Position numbers and translations under genes: made by a program | Shown: positions 6,999 through 14,507 of the stretch, piece by piece | Layout: each line of letters begins with the position of its first letter | How positions within the stretch are numbered: the stretch's first letter is position 1 | From: Prolixibacteraceae bacterium | GTDB taxonomy: Bacteria > Bacteroidota > Bacteroidia > Bacteroidales > Prolixibacteraceae | NCBI GenBank assembly: GCA_019459525.1 | Contig: JAIBEY010000073.1 | Span: forward strand, 1-49,727 | Reading direction: 5' to 3' | Length of the DNA: 49,727 nucleotides | The notes under the pieces: model-generated | Databases searched by the model: none | What the model was told of the DNA's origin: nothing | What the model saw: only the letters and a program-made list of their open reading frames with translations

Positions 6999-8486
6999 AT
7001 GAGAAAATTATTTTTTCTTTTCGCAATAGTGCTGGCCGCAAGTATGGCAATGGCACAAAACGTTTCAACAGTAAATCAAACAGGGGATGAAAATTTGGTC
7101 TCTGTAACACAAGCTGGCGCAAATACGGCTGCCGTAACCCAGGTTGGTGATGACAATGATGCAACCCAAACTCAAGTTGGGACTGGCAACAATGCACTAA
7201 TTACACAGGACGGGGTAGGTACTACCAATCAGGAAACTTTTGATAATACTGCTGTTCAAAATCAAGATGGAAAAACCAATACAGCCACTATTGTTCAAAA
7301 GGAAGTAGGTAAGGCAATTGCATCTCAAACCCAGGAAGGTGAAAATAACGTGGCAACCATCGATCAACGTAATCCATGGTCGAATTTGGTGAATAACCAT
7401 CAGCAGATTCAAACCGGAAATGGCAACAAGGCTTATGCCAATGTGTTCAATGGTGGAAATACTGGTTCTCAAACCCAGGATGGTGACATCAACACATCGC
7501 AAATTAATCAGGCACAATCCGGAAACACCGCAGTCCATATGCAGGATGGAATAAAAAACTATGCTTTTTCTAGTCAGGGAAGTGGAGGAAGTTTGGTAAA
7601 TGTTAATCAGAAAGGTGACGACAATATTGCCACAACAGTTCAAACTGGCGCTGGAAATAAAATCGATATGGATCAAATTGGAAACGGTAACAATGCAGGA
7701 GTTATACCTTACTGGGGTGGCGAAATGGGAGTAAAGCAAGTTGGCGATGACAATGAAACAAATTTCATTCAGAATGGCGACGACAACACACATTTTGTTT
7801 TGCAGGAAGGTAATGGAAATGATGTTGTTTCGGATATTGATGGCAATTTGAACCAGGGAACTGTAAAGCAAATTGGTGATTTGAATAATGCAGTGGTTGA
7901 AATTGAATATGGGAACAAAAACCAAACAACCGTTCTGCAAGAAGGAGATGAAAATGTTGCAAAAATTCAAAGTATTGGAACTGTATCTTCGAATATCCTT
8001 TACATGTCTGACCTAAACGATATTAATATAATGCAGAAAGGGGACAAAAATACAGCATTATTTGATGTTGTAGCAGGAGATGCAAACGTAGTTGACATCA
8101 GCCAGATTGGAAATAGTAATTACACAAGTTTTGGTGTAAAGTACGGCAGCGGCAACAATTTTTCTGAATTAGTTACTGGTAATACAAACCGCACTAGTTT
8201 GAATGTTACTGCTGATTGGGGTTCAAGTTCCGATGGCAACATGATTGACATTGAAAAAAGCGGAAATTCAAACTATGTATCCGGTGCAATAAAAGGCGAC
8301 ACCAACACAATTGATATCACTCAAACGGGTTCTTCCAATAAAGTAGGAACAAGCTGGTACACAGGTGATGGCATTAACGTAGTGGGTGATATGAATCAAA
8401 TTTCTGTTTCCCAAACAAGTGATGGAAACATGAGTTTAAATTCGGTAATGGGCAATTCAAATGTTATTACTGTGATTCAAAATTAA
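6999..8486 (+). CDS. Curlin-repeat protein (CsgA/CsgB-type amyloid subunit) 2
   Basis: A 495-residue secreted protein, the longest curlin of the locus. The signal peptide (residues 1-19) ends in SMAMAQN, like the upstream paralogue. The mature part is almost entirely curlin repeats, for example VTQVGDDNDATQTQVGTGNN and FIQNGDDNTHFVLQEGNGND. I estimate roughly 20 units by eye. Acidic Gly-Asp-Asp/Glu-Asn variants dominate, making it more acidic than the first curlin. Irregular units (PWSNLVNN, IPYWGGEMG) interrupt the ladder. It is probably a major fibre subunit together with the gene before it. A possible intrinsic terminator or attenuator follows 18 bp after the stop. Confidence 0.88.
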   Translation: MRKLFFLFAIVLAASMAMAQNVSTVNQTGDENLVSVTQAGANTAAVTQVGDDNDATQTQVGTGNNALITQDGVGTTNQETFDNTAVQNQDGKTNTATIVQKEVGKAIASQTQEGENNVATIDQRNPWSNLVNNHQQIQTGNGNKAYANVFNGGNTGSQTQDGDINTSQINQAQSGNTAVHMQDGIKNYAFSSQGSGGSLVNVNQKGDDNIATTVQTGAGNKIDMDQIGNGNNAGVIPYWGGEMGVKQVGDDNETNFIQNGDDNTHFVLQEGNGNDVVSDIDGNLNQGTVKQIGDLNNAVVEIEYGNKNQTTVLQEGDENVAKIQSIGTVSSNILYMSDLNDINIMQKGDKNTALFDVVAGDANVVDISQIGNSNYTSFGVKYGSGNNFSELVTGNTNRTSLNVTADWGSSSDGNMIDIEKSGNSNYVSGAIKGDTNTIDITQTGSSNKVGTSWYTGDGINVVGDMNQISVSQTSDGNMSLNSVMGNSNVITVIQN

Positions 8487-8503
8487 ACCTTTTTCTTAAA
8501 AGG

Positions 8504-8537
8504 CTGCAAGACTGGGATGAAACAATTAGTCTTGCAG
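8504..8537 (+). terminator. Hairpin after the second curlin gene (attenuator or mRNA 3' stabiliser)
   Basis: CTGCAAGACT (8504-8513) and AGTCTTGCAG (8528-8537) form a perfect 10-bp stem with a 14-nt loop. The following sequence, TTACTCGAAAAATAAAAT, lacks a good T-tract, so full termination is uncertain. A second small stem, CCTTTT/AAAAGG (8488-8503), lies just upstream. The position suggests partial termination, so that curlin subunits are made in excess over the assembly proteins. Confidence 0.45.
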
Positions 8538-8668
8538 TTACTCGAAAAATAAAATCACAAAAAAGTAATCATTTTTATTGTTATAGTAGATCATCATTAT
8601 CAAAAATACCTGCCACCATCGTCAAATCGGAATAGGTTAGTCCCTTAATCCTTAATGTGATGGTTTAT

Positions 8669-8688
8669 CCCCGGCCTTCGGGCCGGGG
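8669..8688 (+). promoter_or_regulatory. GC-rich UUCG-tetraloop hairpin just before the third long curlin gene
   Basis: CCCCGGCC-TTCG-GGCCGGGG is a perfect 8-bp GC-only stem capped by the very stable UUCG tetraloop, in an otherwise AT-rich gap. It ends 17 nt before the ATG at 8706 and is not followed by a T-tract. It could protect processed mRNA ends, limit ribosome access, or be a small repeat unit of the genome. Confidence 0.55.
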
Positions 8689-8705
8689 TAATTAAACAAA
8701 AAAAT

Positions 8706-9581
8706 ATGAAAAAAATATCTATCTTTTTGTCATGCTGTTTATTTATATGCCATTCCGGATTTTCCCAGAATATGCTCACTAACCGTAATTTAGGGAATAA
8801 TGATGCTATTCATCAAATCAGCTCTGGTAGCGTATCTGATATACTAAGCTTTCAGACCATGAATCGCGGAATTGGCAATTTTGTGATAGCCCAACAGATT
8901 GGTGATCAAAATAAAGCAAATATCAGCCAGCAAAATGAAACAGGTACACCACTCAGCAATCAGTCTTTCTCATTTCAACAAGGTAATTCAAACGAATTAT
9001 CGGTTGGGCAGATTGGAAGTGGAAACATGCTACTTAGTTTCCAGTTGGGATACCTGGCCATAGCTTCAGGCCGTGAACTGGGGAATACATATAACTTCGG
9101 ACTTGCCGAAAACAGTGGAGGTGTTTCTGCAACAAGCCAACGATTTACAGCAAACAATTACTTGGTCGAAGGCGAGCGAAACAAATTATCGATTAATCAG
9201 GATGGTAACAACAATAGAATCATGGCCATCCAACAAGGAAGCGACAACTTGATCTCGGCAGAACAAAAAGGCAACAACAATTACCTGAATGCCTTTCAAT
9301 TAGGTAAAAACAATTCGGTTTCTGAATATGCTCAGGAAAACACGTCCGAAAAAGTTCTTTTCGACACTATTATACAACTAGGTGAAAACCTAAGTCTGAG
9401 CGCTACTGAAGATTCGAAGACAAAGCTTCAGGGGAACAAATTTTCGCAATCAGGCATTAATTTAAGCCTACAGGTAAATAGTGAACTTCTAAATACATGG
9501 GGTGGGATTGAAATCAACCAAGTTGGTCGTGATATGAAAGTAGTCATTGACCAATCCTATTTTTCATTTCCAATGAAGTAG
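8706..9581 (+). CDS. Curlin-repeat protein, CsgB-like minor subunit candidate
   Basis: A 291-residue secreted protein. The signal peptide (residues 1-20, ending HSGFSQ) differs from those of the two large curlins. Curlin-like units are present but degenerate and interspersed with non-repeat sequence: IAQQIGDQNKANISQQ, INQDGNNNRIMAIQQGSDN, AEQKGNNNYLNAFQLGKNN. The C-terminal 70 residues (from about residue 220) have almost no repeats and end in VVIDQSYFSFPMK. Its position directly before csgE, separate leader hairpin and diverged repeats suggest a minor subunit such as a nucleator (CsgB role). This is inference. The stop is 3 bp before the csgE start, so translation is probably coupled. Confidence 0.75.
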   Translation: MKKISIFLSCCLFICHSGFSQNMLTNRNLGNNDAIHQISSGSVSDILSFQTMNRGIGNFVIAQQIGDQNKANISQQNETGTPLSNQSFSFQQGNSNELSVGQIGSGNMLLSFQLGYLAIASGRELGNTYNFGLAENSGGVSATSQRFTANNYLVEGERNKLSINQDGNNNRIMAIQQGSDNLISAEQKGNNNYLNAFQLGKNNSVSEYAQENTSEKVLFDTIIQLGENLSLSATEDSKTKLQGNKFSQSGINLSLQVNSELLNTWGGIEINQVGRDMKVVIDQSYFSFPMK

Positions 9582-9584
9582 CAA

Positions 9585-10067
9585 ATGAACAACATAGCCT
9601 CCATATTTCTCTCTGCGTTTTTATGGCTACCATTTGATTGTCAAAAGGATACTATAAAGACAAAACCAGTACCCGAATCGTTAAAGAAACTATTTGAACA
9701 AGTTGTTAAACAACCCAACAAATCAAACGATTATGAAATTGAAATTGATGGATTACTGGTTGATGATACCAAAACCAAAACAGGAAAAGATTTTTACGAC
9801 TTATTTTATGGTAGCTGGGAAGCCCCTTCTGGAGCGAAAAACTACACCATTACAGTGAGCGAAAAACCTTTTCGGTTAACCTCTACACAAATTATTGTAT
9901 CGATAAACGAAAATCCTGTTTATCAAGCAATACTTCAACCACGCCAGGATATTATTGAAGCTTTATCCTCAGATGCCATAACAACCACACAGAGTTATCT
10001 GGCAAATTACGAGGAGATTATGAAGCAGTTGAATGGCGATGACATGGCAGGATCAGGAATTTTTTAA
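9585..10067 (+). CDS. csgE: Curli assembly/secretion factor CsgE
   Basis: A 160-residue protein with an N-terminal hydrophobic segment (residues 4-17, probable signal sequence). The CsgE core IDGLLVDDTKTKTGKDFYDL-FYGSWEAP aligns by eye with the E. coli segment that reads GLLTDHTVSSIGHDFYRAF. The TQIIVSINENPVYQAILQPR segment corresponds to the E. coli ITITVNQDVIFQTFLFP region. CsgE caps the periplasmic mouth of the CsgG channel and delivers curlin subunits. It follows the minor curlin gene by 3 bp and precedes csgF by 74 bp. Its length is close to the family's, with an extended N-terminal linker of about 40 residues. The start codon is fixed by the tight spacing to the upstream stop. Confidence 0.88.
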   Translation: MNNIASIFLSAFLWLPFDCQKDTIKTKPVPESLKKLFEQVVKQPNKSNDYEIEIDGLLVDDTKTKTGKDFYDLFYGSWEAPSGAKNYTITVSEKPFRLTSTQIIVSINENPVYQAILQPRQDIIEALSSDAITTTQSYLANYEEIMKQLNGDDMAGSGIF

Positions 10068-10141
10068 CCCAAAATTTACAGTTAACATTTTTGAAATGAG
10101 AAGTTGACATTAAAAAACCAAAAACATTAAAACCAAACACA

Positions 10142-10561
10142 ATGAGGACTTTATTTACAATTCTAATGATTGTATTTTTTTTCGTGGCAGGAAAAACATA
10201 CGCACAAGATTTAGTTTACACTCCCAAAAATCCAGCATTTGGTGGCAATCCATACAACTACAGCTGGTTAATGAGTTCTGCCCAGGCTCAAAATGACATC
10301 AAAGAAGCGGCTACTGACACCTATAGCAGGTATAGTACTGATGCTTTAGAAGATTTTTCTGCAAGCTTAAACCGTCAGATTTTAAGCCAGTTATCAAGAC
10401 AAATTGTTGCGAAACAGTTTGGCGAAGATGCCTTAAGTGAAGGAACTTATGTACTGGGCGACTATCAGATCGAAGTTGGAGATCAGGCAGATGGATTAAA
10501 TATTACCATTCTGGACAATAAAACCGGTAGCCAAACAACAGTGTCGGTTCCTTATTTTTAA
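10142..10561 (+). CDS. csgF: Curli assembly factor CsgF
   Basis: A 139-residue secreted protein: a signal peptide (residues 1-21, ending KTYAQ), then the invariant CsgF N-terminus KNPAFGGNPYN...SSAQAQN (about residues 29-50). In E. coli this region inserts into the CsgG pore and forms a second constriction. The C-terminal half has the beta-strand pattern YQIEVGDQADGLNITILDNK followed by TGSQTTVSV, matching the E. coli region LNVTDRKTGQTSTIQV. CsgF holds the nucleator at the cell surface. It lies between csgE and csgG in the same operon, with a 25-bp gap to csgG. Length matches the family. Confidence 0.93.
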   Translation: MRTLFTILMIVFFFVAGKTYAQDLVYTPKNPAFGGNPYNYSWLMSSAQAQNDIKEAATDTYSRYSTDALEDFSASLNRQILSQLSRQIVAKQFGEDALSEGTYVLGDYQIEVGDQADGLNITILDNKTGSQTTVSVPYF

Positions 10562-10586
10562 TTAATCTACAACATATATTTCTATC

Positions 10587-11996
10587 ATGTTACAGAAAAC
10601 CATTCTGTTAAGGATATTTTTTGTGCTGATAATGGTGGTCCTGGTGGCAGCTTGCGGACCATACATGCATCAGCCCATGCAACCCAGACGTGCAATTGTT
10701 GGACCAGAAACGCCATTAAAAAAAGCACTTTTGGAACTACCCAGGCCTCAGGAAAAAATTGTAACAGCCGTTTACAAATTCCGGGATCAGACGGGTCAAT
10801 ATAAACCTTCTGAAACTGGTGCAAGTTGGTCAACTGCGGTAACCCAGGGAGCCACAACTATATTGATTCGTGCACTGGAAGAATCGGGTTGGTTTATTCC
10901 AATCGAGCGTGAAAATATGGCCAATCTACTGAATGAGAGAAAGATTATCAGAACCAGCAGAGCGCAATATGAAGGTGGAGATGAAAGTAATAATTCATTA
11001 TTACCACCTCTCCTATTTGCTGGAGTTATTCTTGAAGGAGGAATTATTTCCTATGAATCGAACATTTTGACTGGTGGTGCCGGTATCCGATATTTCGGTG
11101 CCGATGCCTCGGGTTCTTACAGAGAAGACCGTGTAAGCATATACATTCGTGCCGTATCAACCGCTAACGGTAAAGTACTAAAGACCGTTTATACCACAAA
11201 ATCTATTCTTTCGCAGGAAGTTTCAGTTGGTTTATTCAGGTATGTGAAAGCAAAACGTTTGTTGGAAGCTGAAACTGGTTTTAGCTATAACGAACCTTCT
11301 GAAATATGCGTAACTGAAGCCATTGAGAAAGCAGTTGAAAGCCTGATTATAGAAGGAGTTCAAGAAAAATTATGGGGCCTTAAAAATCCGAAAGACACTA
11401 CTTCCGTTTCATTTACCAATTACATGAACGAAAAGCGGTTAAACTACAAAACAGATGTTATTGGTCGTATTCAGGAAAAGGAGAACAGAGGTAAACTAAC
11501 GCTAGGTGCAACCACCGGGTCAAATACATTTTACGGCGATTATACGCCTGGCAATATTCGGCCAAAATCATCATTATCTATTGGCGCGGCCATAAGTAAT
11601 CATCTATATATCGATTCCAAAATTGGATACCGTGGCTTGATGATCAAAAAAAAGGTAGATGATTATTCTTATTTCAGTGATCTATCTGTGCGTTATATCT
11701 TTCTTCCATACGATAAAATTTCGCCCTTCATCAGTCTGGGGGGAGGATTCGATTTCAATCGCAATGGAGTTGGATTATCGGCCGACCAATATTTTCCTAA
11801 AGTAAATGGCACTTTTGGCCTTGAATATATGGCACGAAAAAATATCGGATTATCCGTTTCATCAGATTGGAATTACTATTTAAGCGACCGTTTTGATGGA
11901 ATGAGAAATGGCACTTACAACGATATGAGCTGGGGAATCTCGGTTGGGATAAGGCTCTACTTAATTAAGCTGAATCAAAAAGTAGCACACTTCTAA
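10587..11996 (+). CDS. csgG: Curli secretion channel CsgG with a C-terminal beta-barrel extension
   Basis: A 469-residue outer-membrane lipoprotein. The signal peptide ends in a lipobox with Cys23 (VAACG). Residues about 30-265 align along their length with E. coli CsgG (277 residues), including WFIPIERENMANLLNERKII, YESNILTGGAGIRYFGA and ILSQEVSVGLFRYV. The remaining about 200 residues are absent from E. coli CsgG: a polar linker (266-300), then about eight alternating strands (from GKLTLGATTG to WGISVGIRLYL) resembling a small OmpA-like barrel. The pore-constriction loop also differs: after the shared QYKP, the E. coli YPASNF is replaced by SETGASW, one residue longer with Trp81 at the Phe56 position. 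It sits 25 bp after csgF and 11 bp before the lipoprotein gene. Confidence 0.93.
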   Translation: MLQKTILLRIFFVLIMVVLVAACGPYMHQPMQPRRAIVGPETPLKKALLELPRPQEKIVTAVYKFRDQTGQYKPSETGASWSTAVTQGATTILIRALEESGWFIPIERENMANLLNERKIIRTSRAQYEGGDESNNSLLPPLLFAGVILEGGIISYESNILTGGAGIRYFGADASGSYREDRVSIYIRAVSTANGKVLKTVYTTKSILSQEVSVGLFRYVKAKRLLEAETGFSYNEPSEICVTEAIEKAVESLIIEGVQEKLWGLKNPKDTTSVSFTNYMNEKRLNYKTDVIGRIQEKENRGKLTLGATTGSNTFYGDYTPGNIRPKSSLSIGAAISNHLYIDSKIGYRGLMIKKKVDDYSYFSDLSVRYIFLPYDKISPFISLGGGFDFNRNGVGLSADQYFPKVNGTFGLEYMARKNIGLSVSSDWNYYLSDRFDGMRNGTYNDMSWGISVGIRLYLIKLNQKVAHF

Positions 11997-12007
11997 TATT
12001 TATCATC

Positions 12008-12649
12008 ATGAAAAAAATAATATATATAGCGTGTTTTTTATTTCTGACAGCACTAACTTCCTGCGATGAAGAAAAGCTGGATATAATAAGTTATGGCTCA
12101 TTAAACGGAAAAGTAATGGATGGGGAAACTTATCTGCCGGTACAAGGAGTTCTGATAACCACCACCCCTGCCAGTTTGTCTGTATTGACTGACGCTGAAG
12201 GTAAATTTTCCATTACTAAACTAAAAGAAGGAGAAGTTGCCATCAATGTAAAAAAGAAGGATTATTTGAGTAATTCGCTGTCGGCAGCTATCTACGATAA
12301 CGAAAGTACTCAGCTCGAGTTTTTGATCTTTAAAGATGAAAATAACATCGGAAACATTAACATTTATGACCCTGTTCCCGGAAATGGAGCCTTAGACCAG
12401 GCATTCGGATTTCTATTAAAATGGAATGTTGAAGGTAAAAAATCCAGCACGGCATTAACGTACAGTATCTACATCTTCGAATCAGGTTCTACCGTTCAGA
12501 AATTAGTTGGCGAAGATATAACACTTCAGGAAGTCACGGTTAGTGGGCTTAAGGCTTCTACAACATACTTCTGGTACGTTGTAGCTAAATATGAAGGCGA
12601 CAAAGTTGCATTCAGCCCGACATGGTCATTCAAAACAAGAGTTGAGTAA
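12008..12649 (+). CDS. Curli-operon lipoprotein with carboxypeptidase-regulatory-like and fibronectin-III-like domains
   Basis: A 213-residue lipoprotein (lipobox ALTSC, Cys19). Residues about 30-110 form a carboxypeptidase-regulatory-like (transthyretin-like) fold: GSLNGKVMDGETYLPVQGVL, then the typical VLTDAEGKFSITKLKEGE. Residues about 115-211 look like a fibronectin type III or similar beta-sandwich ending TTYFWYVVAKYEGD...SPTWSFKT. It follows csgG by 11 bp and is the last gene before a bidirectional terminator, so it belongs to the curli operon. It may help anchor or organise fibres at the surface. No enzymatic motif is seen and the function is unknown. Confidence 0.75.
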   Translation: MKKIIYIACFLFLTALTSCDEEKLDIISYGSLNGKVMDGETYLPVQGVLITTTPASLSVLTDAEGKFSITKLKEGEVAINVKKKDYLSNSLSAAIYDNESTQLEFLIFKDENNIGNINIYDPVPGNGALDQAFGFLLKWNVEGKKSSTALTYSIYIFESGSTVQKLVGEDITLQEVTVSGLKASTTYFWYVVAKYEGDKVAFSPTWSFKTRVE

Positions 12650-12676
12650 AGATGAGCATTACTGTAATAAGAACAA

Positions 12677-12700
12677 AAAAGGGAGCAAATGCTCCCTTTT
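12677..12700. terminator. Bidirectional terminator between the curli and nuo operons
   Basis: AAAAGGGAGC-AAAT-GCTCCCTTTT is a perfect 10-bp stem with a 4-nt loop, flanked by A-runs on one side and T-runs on the other. It can stop both the rightward curli transcript (ending at 12649) and the leftward nuo transcript (ending at 12711). Confidence 0.9.
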
Positions 12701-12710
12701 CTATTGGTTA

Positions 12711-13034
12711 TTATTCTTTAAACGTCCAGTAATTTACTTCCGCTTCTGTTTCGTTGTCCGATTCCTGAAGCCAGTAGGCTGGAGTAACTTTTTTGCCTGA
12801 AAAGCTTTTTAAACTGCGTTTATACACATCAACAACCGGATTAAAAAGCAGATCGGTTACGCCAATCTTAAACGTTTCAGGTTCGCCTTCCTGAACAACT
12901 TTTACTGCGTAACCATTTAGCTCAAGCAGTTTTTTCAGAAATTCGGTACGTTCCGGCGATACTCCTTTTTCAACCAATGAGCAGCGAACTCCGTCAATTT
13001 CTTCAACGATATGTTTTCCTTTATTGAGAGGCAT
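12711..13034 (-). CDS. Conserved small protein of unknown function at the end of the nuo operon
   Basis: A 107-residue soluble protein without signal peptide or membrane helices. It begins with MPLNKGKHIVEEIDGVRCS and contains SPERTEFLKKLLELNGYAV and VTDLLFNPVVDVYKRSLKSF. I recognise no enzymatic motif. The fold looks alpha/beta. It is 14 bp downstream of nuoN on the same strand and ends at the shared terminator, so it is probably the last gene of the complex I transcript. Whether it works with complex I or is simply co-transcribed cannot be told from the sequence. Confidence 0.7.
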   Translation of the reverse strand: MPLNKGKHIVEEIDGVRCSLVEKGVSPERTEFLKKLLELNGYAVKVVQEGEPETFKIGVTDLLFNPVVDVYKRSLKSFSGKKVTPAYWLQESDNETEAEVNYWTFKE

Positions 13035-13048
13035 TTTTTAGAGTCTTA

Positions 13049-14476
13049 TTAGTTTAGAAATAACTGGCTGATGGTTCGAATATATTCGAAGATTCCACTG
13101 GCAAAACCGATTATAAATACGCCAGCCACGCACATTACCAGCGCTAACCGCATCGCATTCGAACTACGGAATGTTGGAATGGGTTGTTCGTTCTGATCGA
13201 TAAACATCGCTTTGACAACCCGCAGATAATAGTAAAGCGAGATGGTTGCATTCAGAACAGCAATCAAAACCAGAATGTAATATCCGGCGCCGGCAGCGGC
13301 GGTAAACAGGAAGAACTTTCCGAAGAAACCGGCAACCGGCGGAATTCCTGCCAGCGAGAATAACGACAAAGTCATTAGCAGACTCAGTTTCGGATTGGTT
13401 TTGTAAAGGCCATTGTATCCTGAAATAGTTTCAACACCTGAAGCATTGTGCACGGCAGCAACTACGCCGAATGCTCCAAGGTTGGTGAATACATAAACCA
13501 ACACAAAATAAACGACTGAAGTCATTCCCAGTTCACCGGCGTTTAATACCCCCAAGAGAATAAACCCGGCCTGTGCAATGGATGAGAAAGCAAGGAATCG
13601 TTTAATGTTATCCTGACGCAAAGCAAACAGGTTGGCCAATGTCATAGTGAAAACTGCCAGCGTATAAATTAGCGGTTGCCACATATCAACAATATTCTTG
13701 AAGACTGTGAACAGAATGATCGTAAAAATGAATGCAGCGGCACCTTTTGAAACAACCGAAAGGTAAGATGTTACACCAATGGGGGCGCCTTCGTACACAT
13801 CGGCTGTCCAGAAGTGGAACGGGACCAGCGAAATCTTGAAACCCATACCGCTTACAAAAAAGATAAAACCTAGCGCAATTAAAGCGTTTGGCGCAACCTT
13901 TCCGGCTATATCAGCGAAATAGATCGATCCGGTTGCTCCGTATAACAACGACAGACCAAACAGCAGAATTCCTGAAGACAATGCTGATGACAGGATCAAT
14001 TTGATACCGGCTTCAGCGGATTGACTTTTGTATTTGTCGAAGGCGGCCAAACCAGCAATTGGAATGGTAGCTGTTTCTAATCCGATATAGAAAATCAGGA
14101 AATCGCCTGCTGAGATCATGAAATTCATCCCAATCAGTGTCGCAATCGTAAGAATAAAATATTCGCTGATTTTGTCCAGGTTTTCTTCTTTACGCAGCCA
14201 ACCTTCTGCCTGCAAAAAGATGATCAGAACAGCCATATTCAGAATGTTTTTCATGAACATGGTCAACGGGCTCGACTGATACGACCCGCCAAACAAGGTT
14301 CCTTCCTGTCCGGGAATAAATCCGATGATAGTTACCAAAGCAAAAAGCCCGATTGAAAAAGGAACAAGCCGCGCTTTATTCTTTTCGCTGGTTGCAATTT
14401 CAGCAATCAGAACTACCACCGCAGCCAGAGTGAGCAGTAATTCCTGTCGCATGAGTATAAATTGTCCGAGATCCAT
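13049..14476 (-). CDS. nuoN: NADH-quinone oxidoreductase (complex I) subunit N
   Basis: A 475-residue polytopic membrane protein of the antiporter-like Mrp family with about 14 predicted helices. Diagnostic regions include FLIFYIGLETATIPIAGLAAF (the glutamate in the fifth helix), KISLVPFHFWTADVYEGAP with the broken-helix lysine and histidine, and SSIAQAGFILLGV. It forms one of the three proton-pumping modules of complex I. It is the last nuo gene of this operon, 31 bp downstream of nuoM. Length is close to E. coli NuoN (485 residues). Confidence 0.95.
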   Translation of the reverse strand: MDLGQFILMRQELLLTLAAVVVLIAEIATSEKNKARLVPFSIGLFALVTIIGFIPGQEGTLFGGSYQSSPLTMFMKNILNMAVLIIFLQAEGWLRKEENLDKISEYFILTIATLIGMNFMISAGDFLIFYIGLETATIPIAGLAAFDKYKSQSAEAGIKLILSSALSSGILLFGLSLLYGATGSIYFADIAGKVAPNALIALGFIFFVSGMGFKISLVPFHFWTADVYEGAPIGVTSYLSVVSKGAAAFIFTIILFTVFKNIVDMWQPLIYTLAVFTMTLANLFALRQDNIKRFLAFSSIAQAGFILLGVLNAGELGMTSVVYFVLVYVFTNLGAFGVVAAVHNASGVETISGYNGLYKTNPKLSLLMTLSLFSLAGIPPVAGFFGKFFLFTAAAGAGYYILVLIAVLNATISLYYYLRVVKAMFIDQNEQPIPTFRSSNAMRLALVMCVAGVFIIGFASGIFEYIRTISQLFLN

Positions 14477-14507
14477 ATTTTCCGGTATTATTTTATCAAT
14501 TTAAATT

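Noticed and set aside
7197-7970. 257-codon antisense frame inside the second curlin gene, and the smaller frames at 6664-6978 and 6692-6991
   Set aside because: The biased codons of the Gln-Gly-Asn repeats keep other frames open. These proteins show no sensible composition and have no leader.
5875-8486. Regularly spaced repeats considered as a CRISPR or minisatellite
   Set aside because: The repeats are at the protein level (Gln-x-Gly-x-x-Asn) with degenerate DNA, in frame and without unique spacers.
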